Shown: piece after piece, positions 34,519 to 44,220 of the stretch
How the letters are laid out: each line of letters opens with the position of its first letter
Position numbering within the stretch: the first letter of the stretch is position 1
Assembly (NCBI RefSeq): GCF_030519355.1
Contig: NZ_JAUMKC010000012.1
Location: forward strand, 106,045-170,044
Source of the DNA: Mucilaginibacter sp. L3T2-6
GTDB lineage: Bacteria > Bacteroidota > Bacteroidia > Sphingobacteriales > Sphingobacteriaceae
Reading direction: 5' to 3'
Length of the DNA stretch: 64,000 nucleotides
Notes under the pieces: model-generated
What the model was told of the DNA's origin: nothing
Database searches by the model: none
Seen by the model: the letters and a program-made list of their open reading frames with translations, nothing else
Translations under genes and position numbers: made by a program

Positions 34519-35052
34519 ATGAAAAAGTTTTTGCTGCCCATATTTTTAATTATCATCAGTTCTACTGCGTTCAGATATCTAAACAGTACTGTCACCCGTT
34601 CGGCTATTACCTTCAAAACCAAAAACCTCGGCATAGGTGTTAGCGGCACTATTGGTGGTCTGCAAGCCAATGTCCATTTTAACCCGGCCGATCTGGCAAC
34701 AAGTACAATCGAAGCCAGCGTGGATGCAGCTACGATCAATACTGATAATTCAAGCCGCGACGAACATTTACATGGTGAGGATTTTTTTGATGTTTCGCAT
34801 TATCCTAAGATTACGCTGAAATCGGTTTCTATCAGGCGCCGCGGTGGCAATAATTATACGGGGCAGTTCAATCTTACTATAAAAAATAGGACCAGGTTAG
34901 TTGAAATACCTTTTACGGCCAGCCAGGCAGGTACTACCACTACTTTTAAGGGAAGTTTTAAATTAAACCGTCTTGATTATGGCGTTGGCAGCAGCAGCCT
35001 TGTACTGTCGGATGAAGTAACCGTAAATATCGATGCCGAGGTTAAGGATTGA
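34519..35052 (+). CDS. YceI-family lipid-binding protein
   Basis: The 177-residue secreted protein has an N-terminal hydrophobic signal (MKKFLLPIFLIIISSTAF) and then the YceI lipocalin-like barrel. Motifs include ITFKTKNLGIGVSGTIGG, the highly conserved HLHGEDFFDVSHYPKITL near residue 88, and a C-terminal LSDEVTVNIDAEV strand. YceI proteins bind isoprenoid or fatty-acid-like lipids in the periplasm. It is transcribed alone, and the 257 bases after it hold no recognisable gene. Confidence 0.9.
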   Translation: MKKFLLPIFLIIISSTAFRYLNSTVTRSAITFKTKNLGIGVSGTIGGLQANVHFNPADLATSTIEASVDAATINTDNSSRDEHLHGEDFFDVSHYPKITLKSVSIRRRGGNNYTGQFNLTIKNRTRLVEIPFTASQAGTTTTFKGSFKLNRLDYGVGSSSLVLSDEVTVNIDAEVKD

Positions 35053-35326
35053 TTATTTAGTTGATTAGTGACCAGGTGACAGTAGTTTTCCTGGCTTATC
35101 TGCTTTGGCAGGCACTTTTAGCAGTTGTTTTGACATTCCGAAGATGAAGTCTGCATGGCGTATAAAATTAAGGCTGTAGGTTGTAACTACCATTAAAAAT
35201 TGATTGTATTGTTTACCCATCCCATTGTAAAGACAGTGCAGGATGCGTTATCTTTTTATCCTCGCTTTATAATTCTAATTTAGTCCGGATTGCGGCCGGG
35301 GGCAAAAGGTGGCGATTCCAACTAAC

Positions 35327-37024
35327 ATGAGCAGATTTATAAAGTATTTTTTCGTACCGGCCTGTTTTTTGGCTTTGGCTGGGGTTGCGGCGTTTAGCCG
35401 TAACAGTAACAGACCGGAAAATAAAACACCGGTAAACGATAAACCTAAAATAATCAACATCGTCAACTTTATTCGGTTGCTGGAGCCCCGGGACGCGGCT
35501 ATTACGGAGGATGTGCTGTACCAAACTGTAGTTAAGCAGGTGGAACTAATGAAGAGATATAAGCTTGGTGGTACATTTTTGCTGCAATATGATGCATTGA
35601 TTGACCCGCGTTACCAAAAGCTGCTAAAAAGCCTGCCGCGCGACAAATTTGAAATTGGTGCATGGTGGGAAATACCGCAGCCAATGGTGCAGAAAGCCGG
35701 CTTAAAGTGGCGCGGCCGCTATCCTTGGGACTGGAGGGCTAATATCGGTTTTTCGACAGGATATACCCTTGCCGAGCGCGATAAACTGGCAGATGTGTAT
35801 ATGCACGAGTTTAAAAAAATATTCGGCTATTATCCCAAGTCGGTGGCCTCATGGTTTATTGATGCACATACCCTGAACTATCTTTACCAGAAATATCATA
35901 TCATAGCCTCGGCTAACTGTAAAGACCAGTATGGCACCGATGGTTACACCATGTGGGGTGGCTACTGGAACCAGGCTTATTATCCAAGCAAAATCAACTC
36001 ATACATGCCGGCGCAAAATGCTGCTAACCAAATACCCGTACCAATCTTCCGTATGCTGGGCAGCGACCCGGTAAGGCAGTATGACAACGGTCTGGGTAAT
36101 TCGCGGCAAGGTGTTACCACGCTGGAGCCGGTTTACAAGCATGCCGGCGGCGATTCTGCCTGGATTAACTGGTTCTTTAAAGAGTTTACAGAGGGCGCCT
36201 CGATGGAGTTTGCCTACACACAGGCCGGGCAGGAAAATTCTTTCACCTGGGATGCTATGGCCAAAGGCTTGGAGATACAGTTTCCGCTGATAGCTCAACT
36301 GCGTGATGAGGGTAAAGTAAAAGTAGAGACATTGGAACAATCGGGCCGATGGTTCAGCAGTCATTATAAGGTTACGCCCGCGACAGCAGTAACGGTTAAC
36401 GAGGATTTGCCCGGCAGCAACTGCAAAACCGTATGGTTCGACAGCCGCTTTTACCGCGCTAATCTGTTATGGGAAGACGGCAGCCTCCGCTTCCGCGATA
36501 TCCACTTGTTTAACGAAAAGCTGCCTTCAGTTTATGAAAAGCAAAAAGCAACCTCAAATGAGTGCAGTTTCTTTACGCTTCCGGTAGTAGATGGTTACTT
36601 GTGGAGCAAGCCGGATAACCTGGCTGGGCTGCGGTTTAAAGCAGTAATTGATGGAAAAGAGACAGTGCTTAAAGGCGGCGACCCCGTGATCAGCGATGCA
36701 GTAAAAGGAAAGCTCAGCGTCTCATGGCCTTTAAAATCAAGCGCCGGAACCCTCGTAATGACATTTGATGAGCGGCGGGTCAGAATCCATTTAGAGAATG
36801 ATAAATCACTTAGCTGGCGCCTTGATTTAACAACTGCGGAAGAGGTTAAACTTCCCTTTAAAAATATCTCTGACAAAAAAGTAAATGCCAGTTTTGAAGG
36901 GCTGAATTACAGTATAAAAGCAGTTAAAGGTAAATTTTCAAAACCGGGTGACGGTGTGGTTTGGCGATTAAGCCCGGAGGGAGGAGATGTGATTCTTGAT
37001 ATGGCTGGCGGTAATAGCGAATGA
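35327..37024 (+). CDS. Unrecognised large secreted or membrane-anchored protein
   Basis: The 565-residue protein begins with a basic N-region and a hydrophobic stretch (MSRFIKYFFVPACFLALAGV), a signal peptide or anchor without lipobox. The central part looks like a (beta/alpha) barrel. FLLQYDALIDPRYQKLL, GAWWEIPQPMVQKAG, SVASWFIDAHTLNYL and TMWGGYWNQAYYPSK resemble carbohydrate-active or polysaccharide-deacetylase-like proteins, but no catalytic triad can be named. The C-terminal 200 residues are probably beta-sandwich. ATG at 35327 is chosen so the hydrophobic segment is N-terminal. Confidence 0.7.
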   Translation: MSRFIKYFFVPACFLALAGVAAFSRNSNRPENKTPVNDKPKIINIVNFIRLLEPRDAAITEDVLYQTVVKQVELMKRYKLGGTFLLQYDALIDPRYQKLLKSLPRDKFEIGAWWEIPQPMVQKAGLKWRGRYPWDWRANIGFSTGYTLAERDKLADVYMHEFKKIFGYYPKSVASWFIDAHTLNYLYQKYHIIASANCKDQYGTDGYTMWGGYWNQAYYPSKINSYMPAQNAANQIPVPIFRMLGSDPVRQYDNGLGNSRQGVTTLEPVYKHAGGDSAWINWFFKEFTEGASMEFAYTQAGQENSFTWDAMAKGLEIQFPLIAQLRDEGKVKVETLEQSGRWFSSHYKVTPATAVTVNEDLPGSNCKTVWFDSRFYRANLLWEDGSLRFRDIHLFNEKLPSVYEKQKATSNECSFFTLPVVDGYLWSKPDNLAGLRFKAVIDGKETVLKGGDPVISDAVKGKLSVSWPLKSSAGTLVMTFDERRVRIHLENDKSLSWRLDLTTAEEVKLPFKNISDKKVNASFEGLNYSIKAVKGKFSKPGDGVVWRLSPEGGDVILDMAGGNSE

Positions 37025-37108
37025 CAGGGCTACAGGGAATCCGAGGTCTCGTTAACGACGCAATATCTCCTCTAAATAGTTAAATTAGCACACCTAATAA
37101 TACAGACC

Positions 37109-37921
37109 GTGCAAAATCAGGATATAACAGCTGGCTTTCAAAGTGCAGATAATTCCGATTCCGCTTACCTCATAAAGTTTCTGGAAGATGTGCATAATTG
37201 CGAAACGGTCCGGAATGTATTTAAAGAGCAGCTTGCATGGCTAAAAATACAAAGGGGCGACTATGTTCTTGATATCGGCTGCGGAATTGGAGATCAGGCT
37301 TATGAAATGGCTAAACTTGCAGGGTACGCCGGTTTGGTAACCGGTACCGATGCCAGCCATGCTATGATTGATATGGCAAAAAAACGTCACAGCGCATCTG
37401 GCTTGAATCTTGATTTCCTGGTCGCACCGGCAAACGCGCAGCCTTTTGATAATTTAAGTTTTGATCATATCCGTACCGAACGTGTGCTGATGTATGTAAA
37501 AGATACAGACCCGGTGTTTGCAGAATACCTGCGACTGCTGAAACCGGGCGGCAACCTGCTTGTATATGATGTAGACTGGGATGCCCTGGTGATTTCGCAT
37601 TCACATACCGTGCTTACCCGGAAAATAGTCGGGTTCATCTCGGATAAATTTCCGTCTGGCCGGATTGGCTGTGATTTATTCAGACATTTCAAGCGGTTCG
37701 GATTTAATGATATTAAGGTAAAGGCCTGTGGATACAGTCACCCGCTGGAATTGGTCAAGCGCATTATCGGCGGAATTATTCAAACGGGAGTAAATGAAAA
37801 TTCGTTTACCGCTAACGAAATTAATGATTGGTGGGCAATATTGGAGCGTGACGACAGGGAAGGCAAATTTTTTGCATCGTTCCAGGGTTTTATGGTGATG
37901 GGAAGAAAGCAAAAAATATAA
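37109..37921 (+). CDS. Class I SAM-dependent methyltransferase
   Basis: The 270-residue protein has the Rossmann-type methyltransferase core. Motif I is YVLDIGCGIGDQAYEMAKLA near residue 52, the acidic loop is VTGTDASHAMIDMAKKR, and motif IV is FDHIRTERVLMYVKD. The sequence resembles UbiE/arsenite-type methyltransferases acting on small molecules, but the substrate is not evident. The start is GTG at 37109, since no suitable ATG precedes motif I. Confidence 0.85.
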   Translation: MQNQDITAGFQSADNSDSAYLIKFLEDVHNCETVRNVFKEQLAWLKIQRGDYVLDIGCGIGDQAYEMAKLAGYAGLVTGTDASHAMIDMAKKRHSASGLNLDFLVAPANAQPFDNLSFDHIRTERVLMYVKDTDPVFAEYLRLLKPGGNLLVYDVDWDALVISHSHTVLTRKIVGFISDKFPSGRIGCDLFRHFKRFGFNDIKVKACGYSHPLELVKRIIGGIIQTGVNENSFTANEINDWWAILERDDREGKFFASFQGFMVMGRKQKI

Positions 37922-37952
37922 CAGCTTAGTATGCTGGCGGATGAATCACTCC

Positions 37953-38183
37953 TTATTCACTATCCTCATTCTTAATACCGTTCAGTAGCGCATAAATGGC
38001 CATAGCATGCCCATGACCGAGAGAAAAATCGTCCTTCAGCCACTTCACTATGTCGCCAGCTTTAACACCGGCCGCTAATTTGCCATCGCTGGTAAAGCCT
38101 TTTTGTGCAGCAAGTTCGTGGAAATCAGCCGGGCCTTTGCCGGTTTTCTCTCTTATTGTTTTTAAATACCCCTGGAATGACAT
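37953..38183 (-). CDS. DUF4287-domain protein
   Basis: The 76-residue soluble protein carries the DUF4287 pattern: SFQGYLKTIREKTGKGPADF, a GVKAGDIVKWLKDDFSLGHG stretch, and a C-terminal helix with AMAIYALLNG. These small domains often accompany DUF5655 proteins and are uncharacterised. It is encoded opposite to its neighbours and converges on the methyltransferase gene, with only 31 bases between the stops. Confidence 0.85.
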   Translation of the reverse strand: MSFQGYLKTIREKTGKGPADFHELAAQKGFTSDGKLAAGVKAGDIVKWLKDDFSLGHGHAMAIYALLNGIKNEDSE

Positions 38184-38334
38184 AGCGGCAGATTTTTGTC
38201 GTGCTAAGATAAATATAAATAAGCTGTAACGCTTTCTTGTGTAAAGTCTGTGTTAATATTTGGTTATCAATAATTGCTTAGGGTAACAGTTTGTAACATG
38301 CTAATTACTTTTGCCTTATTATAGCGATAAAAAA

Positions 38335-38736
38335 TTGAGCAAACTGGCCATCATAAAAGTACTGTTAGCTGTTACTGTTTGTTTTCAGCAGATGGTGCCG
38401 TGCCTTTCTCTTTTTATCAGCCATAAGAGTTTCGGTCATCACCATCAAACGCATGTTTCTCACCGCCCGGCCCACGCCGGTAAAGCTAAGCAGTATAGCT
38501 TTACAAATGCCATTCACCTTAAAATTTGGGTCATAATCACCAAGCATCGCTGCCAGATACCGCCTGTGAACCTTAAGTTGAAAGACGTCTCCTGGATGCC
38601 GCTGCTTACAGGTGTACTATTGGTGGTATTGCTGAATATGATGCTGATATCTGCGCGGCAGTGGTTCCGGTTAAATATTTGCTATTCTGTGCTAAAACGC
38701 TCCCGGTATATTGTATTGGGCCAGCTAATAATCTGA
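38335..38736 (+). CDS. Hypothetical small His-rich membrane protein
   Basis: The 133-residue reading frame begins at TTG 38335. An earlier TTG at 38311 lies inside a perfect TACTTTTG -7 box (38306-38313). A hydrophobic N-terminus (KLAIIKVLLAVTVCFQQMV) is followed by a histidine-rich stretch (SFGHHHQTHVSHRPAHAG) and a membrane segment (WMPLLTGVLLVVLLNMMLIS). The His cluster suggests metal binding, but I recognise no family. It precedes the MarR gene by 143 bases. It could be spurious. Confidence 0.45.
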   Translation: MSKLAIIKVLLAVTVCFQQMVPCLSLFISHKSFGHHHQTHVSHRPAHAGKAKQYSFTNAIHLKIWVIITKHRCQIPPVNLKLKDVSWMPLLTGVLLVVLLNMMLISARQWFRLNICYSVLKRSRYIVLGQLII

Positions 38737-38879
38737 AAATTCTCCCTTCCTTATTTTAATACCCCATAATGGTTAGCCTGAGCGGCTTTCCATTGCCCGT
38801 TGTTTTTCACTGGTTAAATTTTACAAGGACCTGCCGCTGTAAATTCCCTTGCTTACAGGGCGATTTTGCTAAGTTTATT

Positions 38880-39332
38880 ATGAAGTACGGAGAGAATATC
38901 AGCCTGCAGATAATGCTGGCTAATAAAACCTACCACCAACAGCTTTTTAAAATATTGGAAGATGTGGACATTCACCACCACTTCCATGTTATATTGCTTT
39001 TGACCCGGCAGGGCGGAAGGACAACCCAAAAAGTGTTGTGTGACCAGCTGCAGATTGAGAAATCGAATATGGTTGCCATTGTGGACCTGCTAGAAAAGAA
39101 AGGCTACATCACGAGAGAAATAAATTACCGCGATCGCCGCGGGAAAATGGTGGTGTGTACCCAAAAGGCATGGGATATCGTGTCGACTTTTGAAGATGCA
39201 TTTCATGAACTGGAGGATAACGTGGTACACGATATAAGCTGGCAGGAGATGCATAATTTTTTATATGTGCTTAGAAGAATAAACCACAACCTGGCGCTTT
39301 TAGGCAATCCAAAAGGTGTAGCCATTAAATAG
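38880..39332 (+). CDS. MarR-family transcriptional regulator
   Basis: The 150-residue protein has the MarR winged helix: a dimerisation helix with KTYHQQLFKILEDV, then TTQKVLCDQLQIEKSNMVAI and LLEKKGYITREINYRDRRGKM, which holds the wing motif. ATG at 38880 gives the family's usual length. The in-frame upstream extension is not conserved-looking. It lies 160 bases before the TonB-receptor/lipoprotein pair and is a reasonable candidate regulator for it. The ligand is unknown. Confidence 0.85.
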   Translation: MKYGENISLQIMLANKTYHQQLFKILEDVDIHHHFHVILLLTRQGGRTTQKVLCDQLQIEKSNMVAIVDLLEKKGYITREINYRDRRGKMVVCTQKAWDIVSTFEDAFHELEDNVVHDISWQEMHNFLYVLRRINHNLALLGNPKGVAIK

Positions 39333-39492
39333 ATATCGCCCGGTACTTAGCCGGACCTTCTTATTTTCTTCCGGGATAGTTGTGAAATTGAACCAAAATT
39401 AACCAGCCCTTAAGCAAATGATATTAGTTTGATAATTGCGATAATTCTTTCGTGCGTTAGCCGCAAAATAGCTTTGCAGCAATAATTAATAC

Positions 39493-42288
39493 GTGAAAAA
39501 GATAGCATTATTCCTAATTACTTTTCAGCTTTTATTTTGCAGCTATAGCGCCTGTTACGCCGATGCGACAGGTAAAATTTCCGGAAAAGTTTCGGACGAA
39601 AAAACGGGCGAGACACTGATAGGCGCCACTATTTACATACAAAACACCGGAAGGGGCACCGCCACAGACGTTGACGGAAATTATATGTTAAGCGCTCTCG
39701 CCCCCGGCAGGTACACGCTGGCAATAAAATATATCGGGTATCAAACCAAAGTAATTAATGATGTTGAGGTTAATCCCGGCGATGTGCTGCATCTTGATAT
39801 AGTTCTTAACCCTGACGCCAGGCAGGAACTGAAAGGAGTTACCGTGACTTCGACATTCCGGAAAGAAACGGTAGGCTCATTATATGCCGCCCAAAAAAAT
39901 AATGCAGCAATTACTGATGGCATATCTTCTGAAAGTATTAAGGCAACGCCTGATAAAAACACCTCTGAAGTACTGAAGCGCGTTAGCGGAACAACCATAC
40001 AGGACAATAAATTTGTGATTATAAGGGGCTTGAGCGACCGTTATAATACTGCCTTGCTCGACAACGCGCCCTTGCCAAGCACCGAGCCGAACCGCAAGGC
40101 GTTTTCTTTTGATATCGTTCCGTCGAACCTGGTGGAAAACATTATTATCAATAAAACAGCTACGCCAAACCTGCCGGGTGATTTTGCCGGCGGCGCCGTA
40201 CAAATAAATACCCGCGATATACCGGACGAAAATTTTACCACGGTAAGCCTGGGCTATACTTATAATACGCAAACCACATTTAAGAACTTTAAGAGCGGGT
40301 ATCGAAATGCCACCGATTATCTCGGATTTGATAATGGCTCGAGGAAATTACCGGCCAGTTTTCCAACTACGCAACAGGTAGTAAGTTCATCACTGAGCCA
40401 GCAGCAAACTATTAACGCAATCAATTCTTTAAATCCTGATTATAACACGTATACACAAAGTGCAATACCGGGACAGAATTATCAGCTATCATTAGGCCGT
40501 GTGAAGGAAATAGGTAAAAATGGCAATAAATTTGGCGCTTTAGCTGCCATCACCTACCGTAACTCGCTGCAAAACAGTCCTAACGTGTTCCGCGATTTTT
40601 ATACATTCAGGTACAACGACCAGCAGTATAAATTTTCAACCAATGTTGGGGCGCTCGCCAATTTTGCCTATACCTACGGCAAAAACAAAATAACATTTAA
40701 AAACATATATAACCGGGTTTTCGACGATCAATTTCTTTACCGGCAGGGAGAAAATTCAGCCATATCGAGCGATGTGCGGTTTTATGCGTTTGACCTGATC
40801 CAGAAAGCATTATTTAAATCCACACTGGAAGGCGAGCATGGGGTTGGCAGCAAAAATTCAAAGCTGAAATGGACAGCAGGTTATAGCAATATTATTAATG
40901 ACCAGCCCGACCAGCGCAAAACCAGCTACTCGCGCAATGTAAATGACCGCAACAATCCGGCTGTACCTTATGTTGCAAACGTACAAGGTACTATCGGAAA
41001 AGAAAATGCACGGCTGTTTTCATATTTGTCGGAAAATATTTATTCAGGCGATGTAAGCTACTCTGCGCCTTTAACATTATTTAAACAGCCAGCTACCTTT
41101 AAGGCAGGCTTGGGTACGCAATACCGTAAACGGAACTTTGACGTGCGGTTTTTAGGCCTGCTTATAAGTGACAAAGTGTTTGATGGGGACGAGCGAAACC
41201 AAATAGCCCAACGCCCGCTGGCTACTCTTTTTGGCTCCGATCTTGTCAACGCCGGGAAATACGACCTGAAAGAGATTAACGGCGACGCAGACTCTTACGA
41301 TGCCAGCAGTTACGTAAACTCGGGTTATTTGATGCTTGACAACAAGTTGAGCGATAAGTTGCGGATGGTGTGGGGCGTGCGCGTGGAGCAGTTTAACCTC
41401 AGCCTTACGGCAAATAGCCCATCGATACCCAAAACCAGGCTTGATAATGTTGATGTGTTGCCATCGGCCAATTTTACCTATGCACTTACGCCAAAAGCTA
41501 ACCTGCGCTTATCGTATTACCGCACCCTTGCGCGGCCCGAATTCAGGGAACTGGCGCGGACGTCGTATTACGATTATGAATTACTTGCCCTGCAGACGGG
41601 CAACCCTAACCTGAAGCGTGCGCTTATAGACAACGCAGATTTAAGATATGAATTTTATCCTTCGGCGGGTCAGATAATTTCGGTCTCTGCATTCTACAAA
41701 AAATTCAATAATGCTATCGAGTCGAATATAAACGATGTAAATGCCTCCACCCCCGAAATAAGCTACCTGAATGTTAAAAAGGCAACCACTTACGGAGTGG
41801 AGCTTGAAGTAAGGAAAAAGCTGGAGTTTATAAGCAGCCAGGATGCGTTTAAAAATACCACCATATATACCAACTTGTCGCTGGTAAAGTCGGAAGTGGA
41901 AGATCCTTTACTTATCGGTACAAAGCGGCCGATGGTCGGCCAATCGCCTTATGTCATTAACGCGGGTTTGTTGCATACTGAACTGGAGCAAAAGTTGAGC
42001 TTTAATGTACTGTTCAATCGTATTGGTGGCAGGATATTTAAATCAAGGGGAGCAAACTTTCCTAACGTATATGAGAGCCCCCGCAATGTGCTCGACTTCC
42101 AGGTGGGTTACAAAACATTTAAAAACCGCGGTGAATTTAAACTTAATGCCGCCGACCTGCTGAATAACAACTACCAGTTCTTCTTGGATTACGATAACAA
42201 CGGAGAATTTTCGGCAAGCAAAGACCGCATATTCAGCAGGTATAAACAGGGTACCAGCCTTTCTTTATCGTTCACCTATGCATTATAG
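39493..42288 (+). CDS. TonB-dependent receptor with CarboxypepD_reg-like domain
   Basis: The 931-residue outer-membrane receptor starts at GTG 39493, followed by a signal peptide (KKIALFLITFQLLFCSYSA). The carboxypeptidase-regulatory-like domain spans about 28-115 (GKISGKVSDEKTGETLIGAT). The plug shows DKNTSEVLKRVSGTTIQDNK and IIRGLSDRYNTALLDNAPLP. The barrel ends in LSLSFTYAL. The substrate is not identifiable. The next gene, 55 bases on, encodes a surface-type beta-helix lipoprotein, so the two probably form a uptake or binding pair. Confidence 0.9.
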   Translation: MKKIALFLITFQLLFCSYSACYADATGKISGKVSDEKTGETLIGATIYIQNTGRGTATDVDGNYMLSALAPGRYTLAIKYIGYQTKVINDVEVNPGDVLHLDIVLNPDARQELKGVTVTSTFRKETVGSLYAAQKNNAAITDGISSESIKATPDKNTSEVLKRVSGTTIQDNKFVIIRGLSDRYNTALLDNAPLPSTEPNRKAFSFDIVPSNLVENIIINKTATPNLPGDFAGGAVQINTRDIPDENFTTVSLGYTYNTQTTFKNFKSGYRNATDYLGFDNGSRKLPASFPTTQQVVSSSLSQQQTINAINSLNPDYNTYTQSAIPGQNYQLSLGRVKEIGKNGNKFGALAAITYRNSLQNSPNVFRDFYTFRYNDQQYKFSTNVGALANFAYTYGKNKITFKNIYNRVFDDQFLYRQGENSAISSDVRFYAFDLIQKALFKSTLEGEHGVGSKNSKLKWTAGYSNIINDQPDQRKTSYSRNVNDRNNPAVPYVANVQGTIGKENARLFSYLSENIYSGDVSYSAPLTLFKQPATFKAGLGTQYRKRNFDVRFLGLLISDKVFDGDERNQIAQRPLATLFGSDLVNAGKYDLKEINGDADSYDASSYVNSGYLMLDNKLSDKLRMVWGVRVEQFNLSLTANSPSIPKTRLDNVDVLPSANFTYALTPKANLRLSYYRTLARPEFRELARTSYYDYELLALQTGNPNLKRALIDNADLRYEFYPSAGQIISVSAFYKKFNNAIESNINDVNASTPEISYLNVKKATTYGVELEVRKKLEFISSQDAFKNTTIYTNLSLVKSEVEDPLLIGTKRPMVGQSPYVINAGLLHTELEQKLSFNVLFNRIGGRIFKSRGANFPNVYESPRNVLDFQVGYKTFKNRGEFKLNAADLLNNNYQFFLDYDNNGEFSASKDRIFSRYKQGTSLSLSFTYAL

Positions 42289-42343
42289 GTAAAGGCGGCG
42301 TATGACATTAAAACACAAAACAACTATAAATAAAAAAGCAAGT

Positions 42344-43792
42344 ATGAAAAAGCACACATTACTATTACTCTTGACGGCGATGTTTTTCGCCGCATGTTCG
42401 AAAAAGGATACGACGCCGGTAACGCCGGTTACTCCTGGCAATGTGGTTGAAGTGAGCGGTGATATTAAAGTTGCCACTACATGGACATCAGACAAAATTT
42501 ACCTGTTAAAGGGATTTGTATACGTAACCGACGGCGCTACGCTAACTATTCAGCCAGGCACAATTATCAAAGGAGATAAAGCCACTAAAGGCACTTTGAT
42601 AATTACACGCGGAGCTAAAATTGAGGCTGCCGGCTCTGCCGAAAAGCCGATTGTGTTTACTTCAAATCTTCCGGCCGGCGGCCGCTCAAGCGGAGATTGG
42701 GGCGGAGTAATCCTGTTAGGCAAAGCGCCTGTTAACCCCACCTCAACACCAAATATTGAAGGCGGCCTTGATCCTAAAGGCGACGCGGCAAAATACATAC
42801 AATACGGCGGTACCGATGCTAATGATAATTCAGGTACGCTAAAATATGTACGCATAGAATACGCAGGCATTCCTTTCTCTCCGGATAATGAGATCAATGG
42901 CTTAACCATGGGCGGCGTAGGAGCAGGAACAACCCTTGATTATATAGAAGTTTACCGCTCAGGTGATGACTCGTTCGAGTGGTTTGGGGGAACTGTTACT
43001 GCTAAACACCTGCTTTCAATAGGTGCGCAGGATGACGATTTTGATACCGACTTTGGTTTCTCAGGTAAAGTTCAGTTCGGTTTGGCCCAACGCGCGCAGG
43101 TTGTTGCAGATTATTCCGGGTCAAATGGCTTTGAATCGGACAACGATGCTGTAGGTTCAAATAACACGCCTCAAACCGGTGTAATATTCTCAAACATGAC
43201 AATTGTCGGCCCGCTGCTTTCGCCAACAGGAACGTCTGGTATTAACGCCAACTTCCAGCATGCTGCTCAAATTCGCCGTAATTCATCACTAAGCCTGTTC
43301 AATTCGTTGTTATTGAATTACACCGAAGGCGTTTATATAGACGACGGCCTGCCTGCCGGTCCTCAAAATTCATCTTCAAATTTTGTCGCCGGTAAACTGG
43401 TTGTAGCCAATAACCTGGTTTATGCGTGCAACTCAAAAGGAAACGAAGTGAAAGGTCAAAATAAAACTCTGTTCGAAACCATCCTAAGAGGAACAAACGT
43501 TTTTGACAATACAAAAGGTGCGGCTGACGTAATGATGGATCCATTAAAATATGGATCTGATTTCAAAGCCTCGGGCGGCACAAATTCAGGTACGCCGAAC
43601 TTCACTGTAAAAGATGGCAGCGCCGCCGCTACGACAGCGTCGGTATTTACAAGCGCTAAATTTACCGGGGATACATTTTTTGACAAAACACCAACCTATT
43701 TAGGTGCGTTCGGATCAACAGACTGGTCAGCAGGCTGGGCAAGCTACGATCCGCAAAAGTTACCATACACTACTCCGGGTGCGGTAAAATAA
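42344..43792 (+). CDS. Secreted beta-helix lipoprotein paired with TonB receptor
   Basis: The 482-residue lipoprotein has a lipobox in MFFAACSK (Cys18). Its body looks like a right-handed beta-helix: ATLTIQPGTIIKGDKATKG, then IEAAGSAEKPIVFTSN, GDWGGVILLGKAP, LKYVRIEYAG and later LTMGGVGAGTTLDYIEVYR. Aspartate-rich loops such as QDDDFDTDFGFSG suggest Ca2+ or ligand binding. Proteins of this sort accompany TonB receptors in Bacteroidota, and its role may be as receptor partner. ATG at 42344 is chosen because the lipobox follows directly. Confidence 0.82.
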   Translation: MKKHTLLLLLTAMFFAACSKKDTTPVTPVTPGNVVEVSGDIKVATTWTSDKIYLLKGFVYVTDGATLTIQPGTIIKGDKATKGTLIITRGAKIEAAGSAEKPIVFTSNLPAGGRSSGDWGGVILLGKAPVNPTSTPNIEGGLDPKGDAAKYIQYGGTDANDNSGTLKYVRIEYAGIPFSPDNEINGLTMGGVGAGTTLDYIEVYRSGDDSFEWFGGTVTAKHLLSIGAQDDDFDTDFGFSGKVQFGLAQRAQVVADYSGSNGFESDNDAVGSNNTPQTGVIFSNMTIVGPLLSPTGTSGINANFQHAAQIRRNSSLSLFNSLLLNYTEGVYIDDGLPAGPQNSSSNFVAGKLVVANNLVYACNSKGNEVKGQNKTLFETILRGTNVFDNTKGAADVMMDPLKYGSDFKASGGTNSGTPNFTVKDGSAAATTASVFTSAKFTGDTFFDKTPTYLGAFGSTDWSAGWASYDPQKLPYTTPGAVK

Positions 43793-43818
43793 TATATACG
43801 GGGATTAATTAAATTTTT

Positions 43819-43851
43819 AAAAGGTTCGCTATTTATTAGCGGGCCTTTTTT
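43819..43851 (+). terminator. Rho-independent terminator after the lipoprotein gene
   Basis: AAAAGGTTCGCT and AGCGGGCCTTTT (from 43819 and 43838) pair with G-T wobbles, followed by T residues. Confidence 0.75.
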
Positions 43852-44220
43852 GCATTGTAGGGTTTTTGTAGGGTTTTGTTGCTTTATAATTAACCCCGGT
43901 TTGGTGCGAATCAAGCGTATCGCCTAAAACTACTTTTTCGCTTGTTTTTTATTCCTCATCGCTGAAAACGGCGGTTTGCGTCGCCACCGCGCTTGCGGTT
44001 CACCCGTATTAAAATCAATACAAATTACTAATAATCAGATATTTATATTTTAATATATAAATTTATCCCTATCAAATAGCGTAATATTTAATGATTTAAA
44101 GCCCCTGATTACCCTATTTGATGCGCTGGCGGGCTTGGCAGCTACAATATACAGGCCCGTTCCTCAGAGCTTAACCGAAAACTAACAAACCAATAATTAT
44201 TAACCTTTAATTACTATTTT
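43852..44220. other. AT-rich gap before the chitinase gene
   Basis: No gene is seen in these 369 bases. ATCAAATAG at 44071-44079 is exactly complementary to 44114-44122, which could be an operator or an RNA hairpin about 100 bases before the chitinase start. The run from 44040 to 44070 is very AT-rich. No perfect TAnnTTTG box was found. Confidence 0.4.

Noticed and set aside
38769..38879. Longer start for the MarR gene
   Set aside because: The added 37 residues are Cys/Phe-rich and unlike MarR proteins; the ATG at 38880 gives the usual length.
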